Positions 8,619 to 19,574 of a stretch of DNA of 64,000 nt are shown here, piece by piece (the stretch's first letter is position 1; every line of letters starts with the position of its first letter). The notes under the pieces were generated by a model. It saw nothing but the letters and a program-made list of their open reading frames with translations, was not told where the DNA came from and searched no databases. The stretch is from Aeromonas australiensis (lineage in GTDB: Bacteria; Pseudomonadota; Gammaproteobacteria; Enterobacterales; Aeromonadaceae), in assembly GCF_000819725.1 (NCBI RefSeq), contig NZ_CDDH01000069.1, positions 1 to 64,000 on the forward strand, read 5' to 3'. A program made the position numbers and the translations under genes.

Positions 8619-9716
8619 ATGATCCAGACTACAGTACTGCATCCCAAACACCTGGAAGCCGGCGCCAAGATGGTGGACTTCCACGGTTGGGAGATGCCCA
8701 TCAACTACGGCTCCCAGCTGGAAGAGCACCACGCGGTGCGCAGCGATGCCGGTATGTTTGATGTCTCCCACATGACCATCGTCGATTTGACCGGCGAACG
8801 GGTCAAAGCCTTTTTGCAACACCTGCTGGCCAACGACGTGGCCAAACTCACTGCCCCCGGCAAGGCCCTCTACAGCGGCATGCTCAATCCGGAAGGGGGC
8901 GTCATCGATGACCTCATCACCTATTATCTTGGCGATACGTTTTACCGGCTGGTGGTCAACTCCGCTACCCGCGAGAAGGATCTGGCCTGGATCCGCCATC
9001 ACGCCATCGATTTCGACATCACAGTGACCGAGCGTCCCGAGCTTGCGATGATTGCGGTGCAGGGCCCCAACGCCAAGCTCAAGGTCGCGTCCGTGCTGAG
9101 TGCCGCCCAGCGTACCGCTGTGGTGGGGATGAAACCCTTCTTCGGCGTGCAGGCGGGTGACCTTTTTATCGCCACTACCGGCTACACCGGCGAGGATGGC
9201 TACGAGATTGTGGTGCCGCAAGAGAAAGCCTGCGAGCTGTGGCAAGCGCTGCTGGATAACGGCGTCGCCCCGTGCGGCCTCGGTGCCCGCGATACTCTGC
9301 GCCTTGAAGCGGGGATGAACCTCTACGGTCAGGATATGGATGAGTCAATCTCTCCGCTCGCCGCCAATATGGCCTGGACCATCGCCTGGGAGCCGAGCGA
9401 CCGCCACTTTATCGGCCGCGACGTGCTGGAAGCACAGAAAGCGGCGGGCAATCAGCCCAAGCTGGTGGGTCTGGTGATGGAAGAGAAAGGGGTGCTGCGT
9501 GCCGGTATGCCCGTTACCTTCATCGCGGCAAACGGTGAGAAGCGGGAAGGTGTGATCACCTCCGGCTCTTTCTCCCCCACCCTGGGCTACAGTATTGCCC
9601 TGGCGCGGGTGCCCCGTGATATCGGTGAACTGGCCGAGGTGGAGATCCGCAAGAAGCTGGTCACCGTGAAGGTCACCAAACCCGCTTTCGTCCGTAACGG
9701 CCAGAAGCTGGTTTAA
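8619..9716 (+). CDS. gcvT: Glycine cleavage system T protein (aminomethyltransferase)
   Basis: The T protein transfers the methylene group from the aminomethyl-lipoyl arm of GcvH to tetrahydrofolate and releases ammonia. It has 365 residues, the usual bacterial length, with the folate-binding GcvT domain ([53 protein letters not shown]) and the C-terminal barrel domain ending [10 protein letters not shown] good RBS (AAGGAAAG) precedes the ATG. First gene of gcvT-gcvH-gcvP. The L protein (lpd) is not in the window, as usual. Confidence 0.96.
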   Translation: MIQTTVLHPKHLEAGAKMVDFHGWEMPINYGSQLEEHHAVRSDAGMFDVSHMTIVDLTGERVKAFLQHLLANDVAKLTAPGKALYSGMLNPEGGVIDDLITYYLGDTFYRLVVNSATREKDLAWIRHHAIDFDITVTERPELAMIAVQGPNAKLKVASVLSAAQRTAVVGMKPFFGVQAGDLFIATTGYTGEDGYEIVVPQEKACELWQALLDNGVAPCGLGARDTLRLEAGMNLYGQDMDESISPLAANMAWTIAWEPSDRHFIGRDVLEAQKAAGNQPKLVGLVMEEKGVLRAGMPVTFIAANGEKREGVITSGSFSPTLGYSIALARVPRDIGELAEVEIRKKLVTVKVTKPAFVRNGQKLV

Positions 9717-9801
9717 TACCGTTTTGGGGGAGGGCAGTGCCTCCCCCCATCCCTTTTCATATTCGTTTTTAAACGCGACTCAAAGATCAAAGGAAGCACA
9801 A

Positions 9802-10191
9802 ATGAGCCATATCCCGAGCGAACTGAAATATGCCACCTCCCACGAGTGGATCCTTGTTGAAGCCAACGGCGAGGCCGTGGTCGGTATCACCGAACACGCC
9901 CAGGAGCTGCTGGGTGACATGGTGTTTGTCGAGCTGCCGGAAGTGGGCAAGCAGGTCAGTGCCGGTGACGACTGCGCCGTGGCCGAGTCGGTCAAGGCGG
10001 CCTCCGACATCTACAGCCCGGTGAGCGGCGAGATCATTGCCGTCAACGAAGAGCTGGAAGGGAGCCCCGAGCTGGTCAACTCCGACCCCTACAGCGCTGG
10101 CTGGCTGTTCCGCATCAAGCTCGATGACGAGAGCGAGCTGGCCAACCTGCTGGATGCCGAAGGCTACCAGAACGTGGTGGACGAAGAGTAA
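9802..10191 (+). CDS. gcvH: Glycine cleavage system H protein
   Basis: The lipoyl carrier of the glycine cleavage complex, shuttling the aminomethyl group from GcvP to GcvT. 129 residues. The lipoylated lysine is K65 in [17 protein letters not shown]. The frame is open 26 codons upstream, but the ATG at 9802 preceded by AAAGGAAG gives the family N-terminus ([15 protein letters not shown]). It lies 85 bp after gcvT. Confidence 0.96.
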   Translation: MSHIPSELKYATSHEWILVEANGEAVVGITEHAQELLGDMVFVELPEVGKQVSAGDDCAVAESVKAASDIYSPVSGEIIAVNEELEGSPELVNSDPYSAGWLFRIKLDDESELANLLDAEGYQNVVDEE

Positions 10192-10486
10192 TGCCCCCGG
10201 GCCCTGCCAACACAGCAGGGCCCCTTTGTATGACCGCCAGCCGGGCAAGCACCGGCCGGTGGAAGGGTGAAGTCGCCCGCGCCAGCCGTTTGCCAGCCTA
10301 GGAGCCTGGGGGGCAAGCGGGCCGGTCCGCAACAAGGCGATCCCCTCTTGATGCTGCTGCAGCATCCGGTACCGCCCCTGTCGGCGTGACCCAGAACATG
10401 AGTGGAGTCGGTATCCGCCGACTATCAGGAACATCAGGTCTTGGTTATCAGGACGTAGTACCAGGACTTTTTTCAGGAATAGGGAA
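10192..10486 (+). other. Structured 295-bp spacer between gcvH and gcvP
   Basis: No gene is supported. A hairpin at 10199-10223 (GGGCCCTGC/GCAGGGCCC) follows gcvH with only a weak T-run and may reduce readthrough. Further on lie a perfect hairpin around GATGCTG-CTG-CAGCATC (about 10356-10372), another around AGTCGG/CCGACT (about 10405-10423), and several CAGGA/CAGGT repeats in the last 70 bp before the gcvP start. No known riboswitch core was recognised. Confidence 0.4.
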
Positions 10487-13363
<2,877 letters not shown>

Positions 13364-13388
13364 GTGGCTTGATGTTTCGTCAATGAGC

Positions 13389-13418
13389 AAAGGCCTTGTC
13401 TTGGACAAGGCCTTTTTT
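13389..13418 (+). terminator. Terminator of gcvP
   Basis: Stem AAAGGCCTTGTC (13389-13400) and GACAAGGCCTTT (13404-13415), loop TTG, then TTT. Confidence 0.92.
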
Positions 13419-13546
13419 GATCTCCCGCGGCATAATGGGTATCGATCAGTGCTCATTTGTGCTGAAAGAAGGTATGCTGTGGGCTGGTTTGTTGCTGATG
13501 GAATAGAAACAGACTGTCAGTTCTATGGAATAAAGCATCGATAGCC

Positions 13547-14227
13547 ATGGATGAAGTTATGAATATTCAAACTGAGTTTTTACCGAACATTAAATATGGC
13601 AAAGTATTACTAATTGATTTGGAGAACTGTCCAAGTCAGATAAACGTCCTGAATGAAACATTAAATGAGTATGCGCAGGTTGTTATTTGCTATGCGCAGA
13701 CCTGCGCCAAAATCCCTTTGGATTGGTTGATGCCCCTCAATGAAATTATAAATTCAGGGCGACTTAAAATATTTAAAATGGCTAATGCGGGGAAAAACTC
13801 GGCTGATTTTGGCATCAGTTTCTATGCTGGTGTGCTGATGCAGCAACTCCCTGCAGATGCTCACTTTGTCATTATGTCAAATGACACAGGTCTCGAGCAT
13901 GTAGTAAGCCTGTTACGCAACCAAAGTCGAGTGGCAGAGCGTATCGGCACTAAAAAAGATGAGAGTAGGCTAACTGCCACGAGTGGTGTTGACACCTTGG
14001 CGTTAAAGAAAATTTGCTCGCATCTACTTACCTATAAAAATAACAGGCCGGCCAATAAAGGAAGTTTGTTAAATAGTATTAATGGCAAATTTAAAGAGAT
14101 GCCATCTATTGGAGGCAGCATTCTTCTGGTATTGGAGAAAACAGGCGTTGTATCGTTACAAGGTGATAAAATAATTTATAATGAAAAAAAGATGTTGGAG
14201 CTGTCACTATTAAATAGTCAAACTTGA
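13547..14227 (+). CDS. PIN/NYN-like nuclease-fold protein
   Basis: A 226-residue protein I cannot name. Its first 150 residues carry the PIN/NYN pattern: a strand ending in LLIDLEN (D24, E26), KNSADFGISFYAGVL (D87), and VIMSNDTGLEHVV (D113). These acids could form a metal-dependent RNase site. The last 75 residues (KKICSHLLTYKNN ... LEKTGVVSLQGDKIIYN) look like a winged-helix unit, as in NYN proteins with OST-HTH/LOTUS tails; this is inference. The gene is clearly more AT-rich than its neighbours and uses A/T-ending codons, a sign of transfer. An alternative start is ATG 13559. It sits alone between gcvP and the ars locus. Confidence 0.7.
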   Translation: MDEVMNIQTEFLPNIKYGKVLLIDLENCPSQINVLNETLNEYAQVVICYAQTCAKIPLDWLMPLNEIINSGRLKIFKMANAGKNSADFGISFYAGVLMQQLPADAHFVIMSNDTGLEHVVSLLRNQSRVAERIGTKKDESRLTATSGVDTLALKKICSHLLTYKNNRPANKGSLLNSINGKFKEMPSIGGSILLVLEKTGVVSLQGDKIIYNEKKMLELSLLNSQT

Positions 14228-14261
14228 ACGTCTATTTTTTCTGAGTTGCACTGGCTGTAAC

Positions 14262-14293
14262 AAAAAACGCCGATTATTCGATCGGCGTTTTGC
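14262..14293. terminator. Bidirectional terminator at the left edge of the ars locus
   Basis: Eleven-bp stem AAAACGCCGAT (14264-14274) and ATCGGCGTTTT (14281-14291). It serves arsP on the minus strand and the PIN-like gene on the plus strand. The 32 nt are identical to those at 23400-23431 except for two loop bases. Confidence 0.88.
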
Positions 14294-14314
14294 CTATTGG
14301 GGGCAAGGCGTGGT

Positions 14315-15385
14315 TTAGAGCAGCAGTTGCGTCAGGTAGCCCATCAGTATCGCCATGCCGAGGATCACGGTAAGGAAGGCCGCAATCATCGGAGTTCTGA
14401 ACATCGATTTGAGCAGGATCACCTCGGTCAGACTGGCACCGGCACTGCCGATGATCAGCGCCATGACGGCGCCTATCCCCATCCCTTTGCCCAGCAGTAC
14501 CGACGCCAGCGGGATCACGGCCTCGGCACGGATGTAGAGCGGGATCCCGACGATGGCGCTGAAGGGAATGGCCAGCGGGTTGTCGGCGCCAGCATGGGCG
14601 GCGATCCACTCGGCTGGAATAAAACCGTAAATAAACGAGCCGATAAGCACCCCAAGCAGCAGGAAGGGCAATACCGCTTTGAACTGCTGCCAGGCATCAA
14701 TGCGAGCTTTGACCCAGGCGGTGGGGAGCTGTGGCGCACGGGTCAGGGCTGCCGTGCCATCGCCGCAGCAGGAGAGGGTTGACTGTTCTGCTATCTCTGG
14801 TTGCGGTGTCGGGCAGCACGCCGCTCCGTTGAGGGGGTTGATTGCGTGAATGGCGCCGCGTTGGCTGTCATTGCAATTTGCCTGAGTAGTGGCGTGGGTC
14901 GACGGGCCACAGCCGCTGCTGCAAGAGGGGGTGTCCTCTTTGGGGTCGATGACATGGCGCTCGAACCCGAGCCTGTCGAGCAGCATGCTAGCCATGACGG
15001 AGACGCTGGCGGCGATCACGGCGTAGAGCAGGGTCATTTTCCAGCCGAAGGTGGCCCACATCAAGCCAACGATGATCGGATTGAGCAGTGGCGAGACAAA
15101 CAGGAAGGTGAGGGTGGGGCCAAAGCCAGCCTTGGCCGAGAGCAGCCCTCTCAGCATGGGGATGGTGGAGCAACTGCAAAAGGGGGTGACGGCGCCGAGC
15201 AGGGCAGAGAGCAGATAGCCTTTGCCATGACGTGCCCCAAGCATGGCCTGGATTTTTGCATCAGGGATCTTCTGGCGGATCAGGCTGACCCCAGCGCTAA
15301 TGACCAGAAACAGCACCGACAACTCGACAGCCAGAAACAGGAACATCTGCGCTGCATCGGTCAGCATGGTTAACCACTCATTCAT
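14315..15385 (-). CDS. arsP: ArsP-like permease (organoarsenical efflux)
   Basis: A 356-residue inner membrane permease of the ArsP/YraQ (DUF318) family, with about eight hydrophobic segments in two blocks. ArsP proteins export trivalent methylated and aromatic arsenicals. Visible family marks are TPFCSCSTIPMLRGLL near residues 67-82 and the second half RAEAVIPLASVLLGKGMGIGAVMALI. A long hydrophilic central loop is rich in cysteine pairs (CSSGCG, CC, CC), which could bind arsenic or another soft metal. The start has GAGGATACG upstream. It is transcribed divergently from arsR1, and its -10 element lies inside an inverted repeat. Substrate is inferred from family and context. Confidence 0.85.
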   Translation of the reverse strand: MNEWLTMLTDAAQMFLFLAVELSVLFLVISAGVSLIRQKIPDAKIQAMLGARHGKGYLLSALLGAVTPFCSCSTIPMLRGLLSAKAGFGPTLTFLFVSPLLNPIIVGLMWATFGWKMTLLYAVIAASVSVMASMLLDRLGFERHVIDPKEDTPSCSSGCGPSTHATTQANCNDSQRGAIHAINPLNGAACCPTPQPEIAEQSTLSCCGDGTAALTRAPQLPTAWVKARIDAWQQFKAVLPFLLLGVLIGSFIYGFIPAEWIAAHAGADNPLAIPFSAIVGIPLYIRAEAVIPLASVLLGKGMGIGAVMALIIGSAGASLTEVILLKSMFRTPMIAAFLTVILGMAILMGYLTQLLL

Positions 15386-15410
15386 TGTCGTATCCTCACT
15401 TGGTTTCTAT

Positions 15411-15430
15411 ATTTCCAAAATAATCGAAAT
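15411..15430 (-). promoter_or_regulatory. ArsR operator O1 over the arsP promoter
   Basis: Inverted repeat ATTTC-N10-GAAAT. On the minus strand it covers the -10 TATTTT (15417-15422), which is 16 bp from a -35 TTGACC (15439-15444). Same arm sequence and spacing as O2, so it is probably bound by the same repressor. Confidence 0.65.
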
Positions 15431-15444
15431 AAATAGCGGGTCAA

Positions 15445-15470
15445 GATATTTCTGGTATTATCGAAATATC
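15445..15470 (+). promoter_or_regulatory. ArsR operator O2 over the arsR1 promoter
   Basis: Perfect inverted repeat GATATTTC-N10-GAAATATC. Its spacer contains an extended -10 element, TGG then TATTAT (15456-15461), for arsR1. Binding here would block RNA polymerase directly. Confidence 0.68.
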
Positions 15471-15491
15471 AAATTCGTGGAGGGAGCAGTG

Positions 15492-15788
15492 ATGCAACTG
15501 GAAGAGGTCGCCAAGGCACTGAAAGAGCTGGGTCATCCGACCCGGCTGTTTATCTTCAAGCATCTGGTCAAGGCGGGAGAGCAGGGGGTTCCGGTGGGAG
15601 AGTTGCAAAAGCAGTTGGCCATTCCCGGCTCGACCCTGAGCCACCATATTGCGGCGCTGGTCTCGGTTGGCCTGGTCAAGCAGAACCGGGAGAGCCGCAC
15701 CTTGCTGTGCGTCTCTCAATACGAAGTGCTGGAAGAGATCATTGCGTTTTTCCGTGAAGAGTGCTGTGTAAACAGTCACTGTACCTAA
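15492..15788 (+). CDS. arsR: ArsR-family repressor 1
   Basis: A 98-residue winged-helix repressor (PTRLFIFKHLVKAG, then the recognition helix in PGSTLSHHIAALVSVGLV). The C-terminal helix carries C91-C92 and C97. This resembles the three-cysteine arsenite site of the Acidithiobacillus ferrooxidans ArsR type rather than the E. coli site (CVC in helix 3). The frame is open far upstream, but the ATG at 15492 with GGAGGGAG before it is clearly the start. It is divergent from arsP and 86 bp from a second arsR gene. It probably controls arsP and itself through O1 and O2. Confidence 0.9.
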   Translation: MQLEEVAKALKELGHPTRLFIFKHLVKAGEQGVPVGELQKQLAIPGSTLSHHIAALVSVGLVKQNRESRTLLCVSQYEVLEEIIAFFREECCVNSHCT

Positions 15789-15815
15789 ATAAATCAATAG
15801 CAAAGTTTGGGTGGG

Positions 15816-15847
15816 TTGATCATTTCAACTATTCTTGTATAGTCGAA
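15816..15847 (+). promoter_or_regulatory. Promoter and operator of the arsR2-arsC operon
   Basis: TTGATC (15816-15821) and TATAGT (15838-15843) with a 16-bp spacer. An inverted repeat TTCAACTAT-N6-ATAGTCGAA (15824-15847, one mismatch) covers the -10. Its arms differ from O1/O2, which suggests a different repressor, probably ArsR2. Confidence 0.65.
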
Positions 15848-15874
15848 TTAATTGGGTGACAGACCGAGGTTTAG

Positions 15875-16243
15875 ATGAACAAAGAGATCGCCACTAAAGT
15901 ATTCGAGTCCCTCGCATCCGGGATACGTCTCGATGTATGGCGGCTGCTGGTCAAGGCCGGGTTGGAAGGTAAGGTTGCTGGCCAGCTGGCCAGTGAACTG
16001 GATATCGCCCCGAACACGCTGTCATTTCATCTGAAAGCCATGCTGCATGCGGACCTGATCTCGGTGGAGCAGGAGGGGCGTTTCTTGCGATATCGCGCCA
16101 ACATTCCCCTGATGCTGAGTCTTATCGGCTACCTCACCGAGGAGTGCTGTGCCGGTCATCCGGAAGCCTGCGGGGTAATGAGGGCCGAATCCGGCTGCTC
16201 GCCCCATCTATTGCCTGCACAGCCATGCTGCAATAAGGAGTAG
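15875..16243 (+). CDS. arsR: ArsR-family repressor 2
   Basis: A 122-residue winged-helix protein (GIRLDVWRLLVKAG; PNTLSFHLKAMLHADLI). The C-terminal arsenite site is again C91-C92 plus C99. A tail of about 20 residues adds C108 and a terminal Cys pair, which arsR1 lacks. The RBS is GAGG before the ATG. It opens the main resistance operon, only three bases before arsD, and likely represses it through the dyad at 15824-15847. Having two ArsR proteins with distinct operators suggests separate control of arsP and the main operon, which is inference. Confidence 0.9.
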   Translation: MNKEIATKVFESLASGIRLDVWRLLVKAGLEGKVAGQLASELDIAPNTLSFHLKAMLHADLISVEQEGRFLRYRANIPLMLSLIGYLTEECCAGHPEACGVMRAESGCSPHLLPAQPCCNKE

Positions 16244-16246
16244 AGC

Positions 16247-16675
16247 ATGAGAGAGATACAAGTTTTTGACCCGGCCCTGTGCTGCTCCAGCGGTGTATGT
16301 GGCGCAGAGGTTGATCAGGCACTGGTCACCTTTGCCGGTGATGCCGAGTGGCTCAAGCAACAGGGCGGCTCGCTATACCGATTCAACCTGGCACAACAGC
16401 CCCTGGTCTTCGCCGAAACCCAAGCAGTGGCTTCCTTTCTAGAACTGACTGGGGAAGAAGGATTACCGGTGACGCTGGTTGATGGTCAGGTGGTTCTCAC
16501 CGGTCGCTATCCCAGCCGTGCTGAACTGATCCGCTATGCAGGGCTGGCGTTGCCAAAAGCACCAGAAAGCGATGGCGCCGACGTTGAACAGCCAGAAGCA
16601 GAGTCCAGCAAAGCCGGTGCCATCAAAGGGATCGTCAAGAGTGGATGCTGCTCCGATGACAGTGGTTGCTGCTAA
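16247..16675 (+). CDS. arsD: Arsenite metallochaperone ArsD
   Basis: A 142-residue thioredoxin-fold chaperone that hands As(III) to the ArsA ATPase and acts as a weak repressor. The three essential cysteines are at the canonical positions C12, C13 and C18 (DPALCCSSGVC). The vicinal C-terminal pairs are also present (GCCSDDSGCC, residues 133-142). It directly follows arsR2 and precedes arsA by 68 bp, the classical arsRDA order. Confidence 0.95.
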   Translation: MREIQVFDPALCCSSGVCGAEVDQALVTFAGDAEWLKQQGGSLYRFNLAQQPLVFAETQAVASFLELTGEEGLPVTLVDGQVVLTGRYPSRAELIRYAGLALPKAPESDGADVEQPEAESSKAGAIKGIVKSGCCSDDSGCC

Positions 16676-16743
16676 GCGACATCGCCTGGCTGGCAAGATC
16701 TCTGTTTGGTCAATGGCCTCGTTCTTCCTGATAGGAGTCTCTC

Positions 16744-18531
16744 ATGTCCCCGTTTCTGAACTACTCGTTTCTCAATGATGCGCCGCCGTTTCTCTTCTTC
16801 ACCGGCAAGGGCGGGGTGGGTAAAACATCGCTGGCCTGCGCCAGTGCGGTTGCCTTGTGTGACAGTGGCAAACGGGTACTGCTGGTCAGCACGGATCCGG
16901 CTTCAAACGTAGGTCAGGTGTTCGACACCCAGATAGGCAACCAGATCACCAAGATCCTGCAAATCGAGGGGTTATCAGCACTGGAGATTGACCCGCAAGC
17001 CGCCGCGCAAGCCTATCGCGAACGTATCGTTGGCCCAGTGCGCGGCAAGCTGCCCGAAAGCGTGGTACGCAGCATTGAAGAACAGCTCTCCGGTGCCTGC
17101 ACCACAGAGATCGCCGCCTTTGACGAGTTCACTGCTCTCTTGACCGACAGCAGCCTGGTGGGGGAATACGACCACATCGTGTTCGATACGGCACCGACCG
17201 GCCACACTATCCGTCTATTGCAATTGCCAGGGGCATGGAGCGAGTTTTTGGAGCAGGGCAAAGGCGATGCTTCCTGTCTGGGGCCATTGGCAGGACTGGA
17301 AAAGCAGCGCAGCCAATATACTGAGGCCGTTGCAGCACTCTCTGATGCCGGGAAAACACGGCTGATCCTGGTCGCCCGTGCGCAAGCCTCGACCCTGCGG
17401 GAAGTGGCACGTACCCATGACGAACTGGCGACCATCGGTCTTGCCAATCAGCAACTGGTTATCAATGGCATCTTCCCGCAAAGCGAGCTGGTTGATGATC
17501 CCTTGGCAACAGCCGTATGGCAACGTGAGCAGCAGGCGATGGCTGATATGCCAGCGCTGCTGGCAAGTTTGCCACAAGACAGAGTGCCGCTGTTAGCGAC
17601 CAATCTGGTTGGGGTGGAGAGCCTGCGCCAGTTACTGGGGGCAGCGCCTGTCACTGGAACTGATGAGGTTGAGAGCGCAACCACTGAACCACACCCCGGA
17701 TTGCATCAACTGGTCGATGAGCTGGCCCGCGATGGCCACGGGCTCATCATGCTGATGGGCAAGGGCGGTGTGGGTAAAACGACCCTGGCTGCGGCAGTGG
17801 CGGTAGAGCTCGCCAGCCGGGGCCTGCCGGTTCACCTGACCACCTCAGATCCCGCAGCCCATCTGGGAGAGACCCTGGCTGGGGCACTGCCCAGCCTGGA
17901 GGTCAGTCGCATCGATCCCCACGCCGAGACAGAGCGTTATCGCACTCAGGTGCTGGCCACCAAGGGGGCGAGTCTGGATGCCCAGGGCCGCGCTCTGCTG
18001 GAAGAAGATTTGCGTTCCCCCTGTACCGAAGAGATTGCCGTGTTTCAGGCCTTCTCGCGGATCATTCGCGAGGCAGGCAAGCGCTTCGTGGTGATGGATA
18101 CCGCGCCCACCGGCCACACCCTGCTGCTGCTCGATGCGACTGGTGCCTATCACCGAGAGATCGCCCGTCAGATGGGTGGCAAAGGGATGCACTTCACCAC
18201 TCCCATGATGCAGTTGCAAGACCCGAAACAGACCAAGGTAATGATCGTCACCCTGCCCGAACCCACACCGGTACAGGAGGCGGCCAACCTGCAAGCCGAT
18301 CTGCGCCGTGCCGGTATCGAGCCCTGGGCCTGGGTAGTCAATCACATGTTGGCCCCGGCAAGCGTCACCTCGCCACTGCTGGCCCAGCGAGCGTATCGCC
18401 AGCAGCCCCATATCGAAGCGGTCAAGCAGGAGCATGCCAAGCGTTATGCCGTGCTGCCCTTGCAAGCTGTCGAGCCGGTGGGCGTGAAAGCGCTGCAAGA
18501 TTTATGTCACCCCATCGACAAGGAGATGTGA
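16744..18531 (+). CDS. arsA: Arsenite-stimulated ATPase ArsA
   Basis: A 595-residue pump ATPase with two homologous halves, each with a P-loop GKGGVGKT (residues 21-28 and 339-346) and the signal region DTAPTGHT. The three arsenite-binding cysteines known from E. coli ArsA (C113, C172, C422) are matched by C119, C178 and C427 at the same spacing. ArsA normally sits on ArsB; here the only arsenite carrier in the operon is Acr3, so it presumably pairs with that. The start ATG has TAGGAG upstream. arsC follows after one base. Confidence 0.95.
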   Translation: MSPFLNYSFLNDAPPFLFFTGKGGVGKTSLACASAVALCDSGKRVLLVSTDPASNVGQVFDTQIGNQITKILQIEGLSALEIDPQAAAQAYRERIVGPVRGKLPESVVRSIEEQLSGACTTEIAAFDEFTALLTDSSLVGEYDHIVFDTAPTGHTIRLLQLPGAWSEFLEQGKGDASCLGPLAGLEKQRSQYTEAVAALSDAGKTRLILVARAQASTLREVARTHDELATIGLANQQLVINGIFPQSELVDDPLATAVWQREQQAMADMPALLASLPQDRVPLLATNLVGVESLRQLLGAAPVTGTDEVESATTEPHPGLHQLVDELARDGHGLIMLMGKGGVGKTTLAAAVAVELASRGLPVHLTTSDPAAHLGETLAGALPSLEVSRIDPHAETERYRTQVLATKGASLDAQGRALLEEDLRSPCTEEIAVFQAFSRIIREAGKRFVVMDTAPTGHTLLLLDATGAYHREIARQMGGKGMHFTTPMMQLQDPKQTKVMIVTLPEPTPVQEAANLQADLRRAGIEPWAWVVNHMLAPASVTSPLLAQRAYRQQPHIEAVKQEHAKRYAVLPLQAVEPVGVKALQDLCHPIDKEM

Positions 18532-18532
18532 G

Positions 18533-19033
18533 ATGCAACGTCCGTTCAATGTGCTCTTCCTTTGCACCGGCAATTCGGCCCGCAGCATCATGGCTGAGGC
18601 GCTACTCAACCGGCTCGGTCAGGGCAACTTCAAGGCGTTTAGTGCTGGCGTCTCCCCGAAAGGGGAGATACACCCGCTGACCCTTGAATTGCTGGCGCAA
18701 CACAATCTGGACACCAGCACGCTGCGCAGCAAGGGTTGGGAAGAGTTTGCCCACCCAGATGCCCCCAAGATGGATTTTATCCTGACGGTATGTGACCAGG
18801 AGGCAGGAGAGCAGTGCCCGGCATGGCCGGGGCAGCCCATCACCGGCCACTGGGGCTTTAGCGACCCGGCTGCCGTGACAGAGAGTGATGCGGCGCAATG
18901 GGCGGCGTTCAACAAGGCTTATCACGAAATCGGCAACCGACTGCGGATCTTCCTGAGCCTGCCACTGAACAAACTGGATCGCATCTCGCTGCAACAAGCG
19001 ATGCGTACCATCAACCTATCTTCACCCACCTAA
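18533..19033 (+). CDS. arsC: Arsenate reductase, low-molecular-weight phosphatase type
   Basis: A 166-residue arsenate reductase with the LMW protein tyrosine phosphatase fold. The phosphate loop is CTGNSARS (C11 to R17). C87 (TVCDQE) and C95 are placed for the relay of disulfides, and D111-P112 supplies the acid loop. This class is recycled by thioredoxin, or by glutathione/glutaredoxin in some members. It starts one base after arsA, so translation is coupled. A second, unrelated reductase closes the same operon. Confidence 0.9.
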   Translation: MQRPFNVLFLCTGNSARSIMAEALLNRLGQGNFKAFSAGVSPKGEIHPLTLELLAQHNLDTSTLRSKGWEEFAHPDAPKMDFILTVCDQEAGEQCPAWPGQPITGHWGFSDPAAVTESDAAQWAAFNKAYHEIGNRLRIFLSLPLNKLDRISLQQAMRTINLSSPT

Positions 19034-19048
19034 CGTTCTCAATGAGAC

Positions 19049-19564
19049 ATGGAGTCGCTGTTTATCATGCACCCGTTTGACATCCTGAACCTGGATAATG
19101 GCGCCCGCCTTATCTTCACCCCCTGCCCTGGCACCAAGGAGGCTTCTTTGCAAGCGGCCCTCAAGACCCTGCAAGCCGCAGGGGCAGAGGCGGTGGTCAC
19201 CATGATGCCCGATGCCGAGCTTAGCGAATTCAAGGCCGATAGCTTGCCCGCAGAGTGCGCCGCGTTAGGGCTGGCCTGGTGCCAGCTGCCGGTAGAGGAC
19301 GATTGTGCCCCCGAAGCGCCCTTTGCCGCTGCCTTTGCCAACCACAAGGCGGAGCTGCTGGCGCGTCTGGCAGCGGGTCAGACCCTGGCCATTCATTGCC
19401 GTGGCGGCTCGGGTCGTACCGGACTGATGGCAGCCATCTTGCTGCTGGAGGCGGGCTACGCCCCCACACAGGTCAAGTCGCTGGTGCAAGGGCTGCGTCC
19501 CAAGGCGCTGACCCTGGCGCCCCACGTTCACTACCTCAATACCCACTACGCATTCGCCGGTTAA
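19049..19564 (+). CDS. Dual-specificity/CDKN3-like phosphatase in the ars operon
   Basis: A 171-residue protein with the cysteine phosphatase signature [10 protein letters not shown] (C117, R123) and an acid loop with D84/D85, the pattern of dual-specificity and CDKN3-like phosphatases. It is not of the ArsC type. It lies between arsC and the GAPDH/arsJ pair, so a role in the arsenate or 1-arseno-3-phosphoglycerate branch is suggested by context only. The start is uncertain: ATG 19049 or ATG 19067 (MHPFDILNL), neither with a strong RBS. Confidence 0.8.
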   Translation: MESLFIMHPFDILNLDNGARLIFTPCPGTKEASLQAALKTLQAAGAEAVVTMMPDAELSEFKADSLPAECAALGLAWCQLPVEDDCAPEAPFAAAFANHKAELLARLAAGQTLAIHCRGGSGRTGLMAAILLLEAGYAPTQVKSLVQGLRPKALTLAPHVHYLNTHYAFAG

Positions 19565-19574
19565 GGAAAACAGC

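Noticed and set aside
10192-10486. Cobalamin riboswitch in the gcvH-gcvP spacer (GCCAGCCTAGGAGCCTGG looked similar)
   Set aside because: The B12 box and the overall helix order are missing.
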